This document shows, in pieces, positions 61,301-64,000 of a stretch of 64,000 bases of DNA. The stretch is from Cardinalis cardinalis (taxonomy: Eukaryota; Chordata; Aves; Passeriformes; Cardinalidae): NCBI GenBank assembly GCA_014549065.1, contig JACDOX010000052.1, positions 2,610,581 to 2,674,580 of the forward strand, read 5' to 3'. Under the pieces are notes generated by a model. That model saw only the letters and a program-made list of their open reading frames with translations, made no database searches and was not told where the DNA came from. Position 1 is the first letter of the stretch. Every line of letters starts with the position of its first letter. The translations under genes were made by a program, and so were the position numbers.

Positions 61301-63825
61301 TTTACTTTTTTGCCTTGGTGAGCACTTCTGTTGATTCCTCTTTCTTATGGTGTCATTATTGTAAGCAGCCTTAGAGGAAATTAACAACTTCCCTTGAAGA
61401 TTGTCTTTTTATTTCTTTATTTTTTTATTCCAAAAAAGTGAATTCTACCAGCATTATCCTTAAGAGCATTTCCCTTTAAATATTTCTTAATATGCACTAA
61501 GAAAAATTGGGATCAAAGCTACTATATTTAGAAATTCTACATAAAAATGTACAGAACATTGTTGACAGTATAGCATGTGCATCAAAACCTACAATTGTGT
61601 CAAAACCAGCAATCAAATAAAAATAATTTTCCTTTCATGGTCAATATGAGTTGAAAGTTACTGAGTGTGTGTATCTTCTCTGTNTGCTGACATTTGCCTG
61701 TAACTCTTTCATAATTGCAGATCTTAGCCCATTGAAATCTTTCCATTTACCTGTAAAGAAAAAAGGTTAATGTTTCCCAGTTTCTTTTAATGAATATAAT
61801 AGTCTCTTCATTGTACTGATACTTTTCATAACCAGCTGTATTTCTGAGGGCACCTGTCAGTTTTCCTATTTTCTTTGCAAAAATGGTGATTGTCATTAAA
61901 GTGTCGAATATTTGACCTTGGCCTAATTCTCATTCCCATGATGTTCATTGTTCTTTGAAATGCTGTAGATATCACATGTGTGGGTATCCACATCTAAACC
62001 CAGAGTGCAAGATTGTAAAGGTTTAAATTGTTCTGCTAGCTGAAAATGTTGCACTCTTTTTTATGTGTATTTTAGCCCCAGACTTTGTGGTGGCAAGGAA
62101 ATAAATGTTGTATAAGGAAACGAGTGATATTTGGAGCCACTCTACTTCTGTCTGACTCTTTGAGAGAAGACTGACAGTGGAAAGACTTAGAAAAGCAGAA
62201 GTGAGCAGCTGTGAACATTTCCTTTCTTAGTCATTTGAGCTCAGTTGTGCGAGTGCCTTCGAACAAACAAGGAAAGAATAGTTGCATATGAGCTGCATGA
62301 GTCAAAGCAGAGTGACAGTCTGGGCAGGACTTAAAGGGGTGAAAACATTCCTATTTCATTAGTTTTGAAGACATGAGATGATGTGTGTGTTTAATTCAAA
62401 ATCTTTATCACCGTGCTAGGCAGTGATAAAGATGTGTAGCACTGAGCTGCCATCAGAATAATTGCTTTAGGAATGCTCCTTCTGCAGGAGCTGTTTGAAA
62501 TAGCACACACAGATGTACTTGTCCTTGGCTGGTGAGGCTGTGGNTGGATTTTGTGGCAGGAACTTTAAAGCACTGTCTTGCATGTATAGATCAGGGAGCC
62601 ATTTCATAGCCATTCTGGTTGGGTGAAGAAGTGCTGTTGCTATGGCCTTCTGTTTGAGGTTTGNTAGGAAGAGATTGGTTGTTTTGACCATTCATTTTAA
62701 AGTTGGTGAGTTGAGTAATTTTTCTTCTAGATACAGGTTGTGTCAAAGACTACTGAGCCTCCAGAGAAGCTGTATAAAACTATAAAATTAAGTGATTCTA
62801 CAGCAGGTATTACGAAAACAAAGTATAACAGCTTGTGCTTCTCACATTGATTACTTATGTAAAACAATGTTATATACCCTTTTCCTAAAAATAAATNATT
62901 TTTTAGTTTGCCTGAGATTTATTTAATGTTCACTTTCTTTTGTAATGTTTTCGGTCTCAGAATTCCTTTGCATGCTTGACAAAATAATATATTTTGTGGT
63001 AAGCCATCTGAAGCCAAAAGAAAAAGTACAGAAGGTTATGATATGGTTAAAAATGAGAAGCAAAAACAAGCATGTCTTAAGTGCCTGTCTGTCTTTCCAC
63101 CTATTTACTTTAAGAACTGGTAATCATCCCATTGTATGGCCTTAGGTGGTGGTGTGTTTGTGCAGCTAAGGGCGTGTGTTTTCTTTGTTAAACATGCTTT
63201 AGAGATTATTCTTCAAATTATGTGGGTGTTATATTTGATTTTATCCGCTATTTGAGTCATGCCACGTTTCAGCTGTAGGTTATGTTTTTGTAATTTCTCA
63301 AACTTGCCTTTTCCTTTCAGTTCTCTGGGGTGAAGTTGTAATTAGCAAGATGTGATCTTGGCGAGTGGTACAATGTTTTTACCAGATTATAGAAAAAAAT
63401 TATTCTAGGCTTTAGCCTGTATGATTCTTATTCCGAAGCAGCTTTTAAGTCTGTTTGAAACTGTCATTTGGGAAACCTTGCTTGGTATTGCTACCTCTTA
63501 TCTATCCATCTAGATATAGATGGATACATGAGTTAGTGTGTGTATCTATAGATGTGTGTATCTATATATGTGCAAACTGTCCCTTCATTCACGTGTTCAA
63601 GACATCCAGGTAGTTAACAACAGCTTCTCTTTTTCAAAGATTACTGTGAATTGGGAGATCTTCCACCCAGATCCCCGTTGGAACCAGTGTGTGAGGATGG
63701 CCCCTTTGGGCCGGTGAAAGAAGAAAGGAAGAGGACACCCCACGAGCTTCGGGAGTTGTGGAAGAAAGCCATCATTCAGCAGATACTGCTCCTCAGAATG
63801 GAGAAAGAAAACCAGAAGTTACAAG
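33851..63825 (+). CDS. TBC1D1: TBC1D1, Rab-GTPase-activating protein (partial, spliced)
   Basis: TBC1D1 is a cytosolic Rab GAP. In muscle and other tissues it restrains GLUT4 vesicle traffic until Akt or AMPK phosphorylates it. Coding exons: 33851-34384, 37433-37522, 38519-38623, 39245-39377, 40788-40879, 42479-42589, 45562-45690, 46762-46848, 47935-48224, cassettes 49261-49389 and 51753-51872, then 53105-53244 and 63640-63825. Every intron is flanked by GT and AG, and all phases join without a frameshift. The order of motifs (PTB1 end, PTB2, KSFSQPGL, RRRANTLSH, RRHSW, LLLRMEKENQ) matches vertebrate TBC1D1 rather than TBC1D4. The N-terminal PTB1 exon and the C-terminal TBC domain lie outside the window. 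Identification rests on remembered protein similarity; exon limits are read from the sequence. Confidence 0.96.
34385..37432 (+). other. TBC1D1 intron (3.0 kb)
   Basis: GT..AG intron between the first and second exons of PTB2. No further exon or recognisable transposon seen. A G-rich purine stretch lies near 36160, in the run GGGGGGAGGAGGGGG. Confidence 0.85.
37433..37522 (+). CDS. TBC1D1: TBC1D1 exon: PTB2 core strands
   Basis: 30 codons, phase 0 to 0: starts IGQSEVYLISPDTKK and ends KEISFCSQ. The acceptor is TGCTCTTTTTAG and the donor CAG|GTAAGA. This is the central beta-sheet of PTB2, where ISPD-type turns and the FKEISFCSQ strand are typical of TBC1D1 and TBC1D4. It differs from the human sequence I remember at only a few positions. 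Confidence 0.97.
37523..38518 (+). other. TBC1D1 intron (1.0 kb)
   Basis: GT..AG intron inside PTB2; nothing else recognised. A weak duplication (GGAACACACT twice within ~25 bp near 37.78 kb) is present. Confidence 0.85.
38519..38623 (+). CDS. TBC1D1: TBC1D1 exon: PTB2 strands before the last helix
   Basis: 35 codons, phase 0 to 0: GIRHVDHFGFICRESSENGG then FHFVCYVFQCTDEAL. The acceptor is TTTCCTAG and the donor CTG|GTAAGT, a strong site. GIRHVDHFGFICRE is the conserved late PTB beta-strand region and FVCYVFQC the final strand. Open sequence beyond the donor does not match the family. Confidence 0.97.
38624..39244 (+). other. TBC1D1 intron (0.6 kb)
   Basis: Short GT..AG intron. Minus-strand open frames here have no recognisable content. 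Confidence 0.85.
39245..39377 (+). CDS. TBC1D1: TBC1D1 exon: PTB2 C-terminal helix
   Basis: 133 nt: 44 codons plus one base (phase 0 in, 1 out). It opens VDEIMMTLKQAFTVAAVQQ, the PTB2 C-terminal helix, then QLCEGCPMQSLHKLCEKIEG, a conserved Cys-containing stretch. The acceptor is GCTGTTTTTTTCAG and the donor AAG|GTGAGG. The split Gly codon is completed by the next exon. Confidence 0.97.
39378..40787 (+). other. TBC1D1 intron (1.4 kb)
   Basis: GT..AG intron with no additional feature recognised. Confidence 0.85.
40788..40879 (+). CDS. TBC1D1: TBC1D1 exon: linker helix after PTB2
   Basis: 92 nt: two bases complete the split Gly codon, then 30 codons (LPPSKTKLELQKHLTTLNNQ, then EQASVFEEVQ). 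The acceptor is CCTCTTGGTAG and the donor CAG|GTAAGC. This charged stretch, probably helical, is nearly unchanged from mammals. Confidence 0.97.
40880..42478 (+). other. TBC1D1 intron (1.6 kb)
   Basis: GT..AG intron, AT-rich, no repeat or exon recognised. Confidence 0.85.
42479..42589 (+). CDS. TBC1D1: TBC1D1 exon: charged helical linker
   Basis: 37 codons, phase 0 to 0: K-L-x-PRNEQKENELVISLLRNM, then YEEKQKDHVHVGEAKQ. The acceptor is CTCAATTACAG and the donor CAG|GTAAGT. The x codon AGN (42485-42487) is Arg or Ser, and Arg is expected from homology. CTN at 42527-42529 is leucine either way. Confidence 0.97.
42590..45561 (+). other. TBC1D1 intron (3.0 kb) with LTR-like insert
   Basis: GT..AG intron; its only notable content is the antisense LTR-like element near 44.26-44.79 kb. 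Confidence 0.85.
44264..44790 (-). mobile_element. Solo LTR-like endogenous retrovirus remnant, antisense
   Basis: Read on the minus strand, this ~0.53-kb block has the features of an avian ERV LTR. It starts TGACAT, has a possible TATA-like TTTTATACC, an AATAAA-poor R-like region around CAGTAAATTGTTCTAATCTC, and the ending GGAGAGTCTTGGTGGGGGCA, then AAACCATTACA, finishing in CA. There is no internal gag, pol or env, and no clear target-site duplication. Limits and family are approximate and recognised only by resemblance. Confidence 0.6.
45562..45690 (+). CDS. TBC1D1: TBC1D1 exon: basic RFRLDMLKNKAKRSL segment
   Basis: 43 codons, phase 0 to 0. A variable start (ASQPPAENAVNEVSSSAS) is followed by the highly conserved RFRLDMLKNKAKRSLTESFE and then SILSR. 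The acceptor is AACACTTGCAG and the donor CGT|GTAAGT. The basic stretch followed by SLTES offers basophilic kinase sites (inference). Confidence 0.97.
45691..46761 (+). other. TBC1D1 intron (1.1 kb)
   Basis: GT..AG intron; nothing else recognised. Confidence 0.85.
46762..46848 (+). CDS. TBC1D1: TBC1D1 exon: Ser-rich linker
   Basis: 29 codons, phase 0 to 0: GSKARGPLDRSGSVDLDTSM, then SSTLSSTNK. The acceptor is TTTATTGCTACAG and the donor AAA|GTAAGT. The serine-rich SVDLD..SSTLS pattern is shared with mammalian TBC1D1; the N-terminal part is more variable. Confidence 0.96.
46849..47934 (+). other. TBC1D1 intron (1.1 kb)
   Basis: GT..AG intron. Minus-strand open frames near 47.2-47.9 kb have no recognisable content. 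Confidence 0.85.
47935..48224 (+). CDS. TBC1D1: TBC1D1 exon: Akt/AMPK phosphosite region (RRRANTLSH)
   Basis: 290 nt: 96 codons plus two bases (phase 0 in, 2 out). It starts EPPLCEKEKDRLPTLPAENA and includes SLDDLCSNTEDFSLEQ. It then holds QSFRRRANTLSHLPTES, where the Thr codon at 48100-48102 corresponds to human Thr596, the Akt/AMPK site. It ends QRKLMRYHSVSTETPHKR plus AA. The acceptor is TTCCACTGCTAG and the donor AAA|GTAAGC. The two leftover bases AA are completed by whichever exon follows, so the junction residue depends on splicing. The middle third is the most diverged from mammals. Confidence 0.97.
48225..49260 (+). other. TBC1D1 intron with candidate micro-exon
   Basis: 1.04-kb interval before the first long-isoform exon. 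It holds the candidate micro-exon at 48536-48580 and, near its end, an AG-free stretch from 49137 to 49258 that begins with a long pyrimidine tract. Confidence 0.8.
48536..48580 (+). CDS. TBC1D1: Candidate 45-nt cassette or terminal exon of TBC1D1
   Basis: A good acceptor (TTGTTTTCTATTTACAG) is followed by sequence that continues the frame of the previous exon: AA|A-GAA-AAA gives KEKSSSLCDPENLTS. A GT after ...AGTTG at 48581 would close a 45-nt exon of the same phase as the two known cassettes. If that weak donor is ignored, the frame meets TGG TGA at once, giving a truncated protein without a TBC domain. I know no mammalian counterpart. It may be a species-specific cassette, a poison exon or a chance acceptor. 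Confidence 0.3.
49261..49389 (+). CDS. TBC1D1: TBC1D1 long-isoform cassette exon 1
   Basis: 129 nt (43 codons' worth), one base in and two bases out, so it can be included or skipped without a frameshift. It reads SSGQLARSPTLVR, then LNPSASSPNFLKYLRHNSSG, matching the muscle-enriched long isoform of mammalian TBC1D1. The donor is AAAAG|GTGAGC. The only AG available is at 49259-49260, and it lacks an adjacent pyrimidine tract. Protein similarity (VNESVGKSK against a VGESK-like stretch remembered from mouse) continues upstream to 49231, where the preceding bases are GG. The left end is therefore uncertain by exactly 30 nt. Confidence 0.85.
49390..51752 (+). other. TBC1D1 intron between the long-isoform exons (2.4 kb)
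   Basis: GT..AG intron. An open frame ending at 50450 looks mildly protein-like but has no supported splice sites (see rejected items). No transposon recognised. Confidence 0.85.
51753..51872 (+). CDS. TBC1D1: TBC1D1 long-isoform cassette exon 2
   Basis: 120 nt, one base in and two bases out. The split codon AG|C gives Ser, then ISYRTALRKKLHSSSSVPNF, LKFLAPVDENNTSDFRSTT and AG. The acceptor is CTTCTCCCAACTGCACTCTCAG and the donor AAG|GTAGGG. It is almost identical to the second extra exon of the mammalian long isoform (LRKKLHSSSSVPNFLKFL). Its phase allows joining to the first cassette, to the exon at 47935-48224, or to the exon at 53105. Confidence 0.95.
51873..53104 (+). other. TBC1D1 intron (1.2 kb) with duplicated 3' end
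   Basis: GT..AG intron. The last 150 bp are GC-richer and tandemly duplicated (see repeat at 52954-53104). Confidence 0.85.
52954..53104. repeat. ~75-bp tandem duplication including a 3' splice site
   Basis: The block GTTCCCTAAGGCTGTGTGGC..., running through TGTTCCTGGCAG, CCAGGTGATCTC and TCTGTGCTCTGCCCTTTCAG, occurs at 52954-53031 and again at 53031-53104. Small indels separate the copies. Both copies end in the identical acceptor TGTGCTCTGCCCTTTCAG. The second is the true exon boundary at 53105; the first is a decoy 73 nt upstream. Confidence 0.9.
53105..53244 (+). CDS. TBC1D1: TBC1D1 exon: RTRRHSW and IFLRVATPQKA segment
   Basis: 140 nt: one base completes the split codon, then 46 codons, then one base out. 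It reads DYESKHGQQALDADSPVRTR, then RHSWR-x-QIFLRVATPQKACD, then SPSRYD. The acceptor is CTCTGCCCTTTCAG (second of two tandem copies) and the donor ATG|GTAAAG. x is CAN (53181-53183), Gln or His; homology favours Gln. RTRRHSW is a basophilic kinase consensus. The first ~15 residues are diverged and GC-rich, while the second half is strongly conserved. Confidence 0.96.
53245..63639 (+). other. TBC1D1 intron (10.4 kb)
   Basis: The largest intron within the well-supported coding part. It is AT-rich, with no clear transposon and no in-phase exon. A pseudo-exon-like segment at 62731-62806 was rejected. A TATC-type simple repeat with a small inverted repeat lies at 63.49-63.57 kb. Confidence 0.85.
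63490..63573. repeat. TATC/TGTG-type simple repeat with a 9-bp inverted repeat
   Basis: Irregular TATC, GATA and TGTGTATC units. Within it TATCCATCT (63503-63511) and AGATGGATA (63518-63526) are exact complements around a 6-nt spacer, able to form a small hairpin about 115 nt before the next exon. Confidence 0.7.
63640..63825 (+). CDS. TBC1D1: TBC1D1 exon: pre-TBC region
   Basis: 186 nt: two bases in, 61 codons, one base out. G|AT gives Asp, then YCELGDLPPRSPLEPVCEDG, PFGPVKEERKRTPHELRELW, KKAIIQQILLLRMEKENQKL and Q. The acceptor is TCTCTTTTTCAAAG and the donor CAAG|GTTGGT, a weaker form. The first part is the acidic, proline-containing segment and the second a long amphipathic helix directly before the TBC domain in TBC1D1 and TBC1D4. 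A Cys stands where human has Ser (DYS-ELGE). The TBC domain follows beyond the window. Confidence 0.96.
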
Positions 63826-64000
63826 GTTGGTGAAGTTCTTGAGTACTGCACCCTACTGCCATACAAATTCNCCTTTTGGTTTTCTCTGTGGCTTTGGTAG
63901 TGGACTGCACCAAGCCTTAATCAAACATTCTAGGAACCCACAGGTAAATGAGATTAGCAACATCTCCCTCGGCACTCATTAGTGTAGGTGACAATGTATG
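63826..64000 (+). other. Start of the next TBC1D1 intron
   Basis: Intronic sequence after the donor at 63826. The frame continues to Trp and then a stop, so the exon must be spliced here. The next exon is outside the window. Confidence 0.85.

Noticed and set aside
62731..62806. Exon-like segment flanked by TTCTTCTAG and GTATTA
   Set aside because: In the frame required after the exon ending at 53244 it reads GCVKDY then a stop. It is 76 nt long, so inclusion would also shift the frame. Probably a pseudo-exon.

Overview
This is vertebrate genomic DNA, almost certainly from a bird. It has CR1 LINE fragments in both orientations, a SINE with a tRNA-Ile-like head and a CR1-like tail (a type I associate with songbirds, so an oscine passerine is my best guess), modest repeat density and a sharp CpG island. 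The window carries one recognisable gene, TBC1D1, a Rab GTPase-activating protein related to TBC1D4/AS160, on the + strand. The gene runs off both ends. Single N calls are scattered throughout; the ones in exons do not break the frame.

Layout. Positions 1-15.6 kb hold no exon that I can support, only diverged repeats (a SINE at 1.7 kb, a CR1 at 6.6-7.5 kb, an 84-bp repeat pair at 5.8 and 9.05 kb). At 15.64-16.12 kb there is a CpG island with GC boxes. It ends in a candidate alternative first exon: an ATG plus nine codons, then a GT donor in the same phase as exon 3. From 16.1 to 33.85 kb is one long intron with a CR1 at 22.2-23.05 kb, a smaller CR1 piece at 30.4 kb and microsatellites. From 33.85 to 63.83 kb lie thirteen well-supported TBC1D1 coding exons, plus one weaker candidate micro-exon. 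The exon carrying the usual start and most of the first PTB domain is not in the window and must lie upstream. The catalytic TBC domain lies downstream of the right edge.

What the exons encode, in order: the last helix of PTB1; PTB2 split across four exons and interrupted by a linker with the conserved AMPK/14-3-3 serine (human Ser237); a linker of basic and serine-rich segments ending in the RRRANTLSH site (human Thr596, Akt/AMPK); two cassette exons matching the muscle-enriched long isoform of mammals; the RTRRHSW / IFLRVATPQKA segment; and the acidic-to-helical segment just before the TBC domain. All splice phases agree.

The points most worth checking are: (1) the CpG-island first exon, which would make a TBC1D1 lacking PTB1; (2) the first long-isoform exon, where protein homology runs 30 nt past the nearest AG to a place where the expected AG reads GG; (3) a possible 45-nt, phase-preserving micro-exon at 48.5 kb followed directly by a stop; (4) a ~75-bp tandem duplication that copied the 3' splice site of the exon at 53.1 kb. 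No non-animal or mobile-defence system was found.
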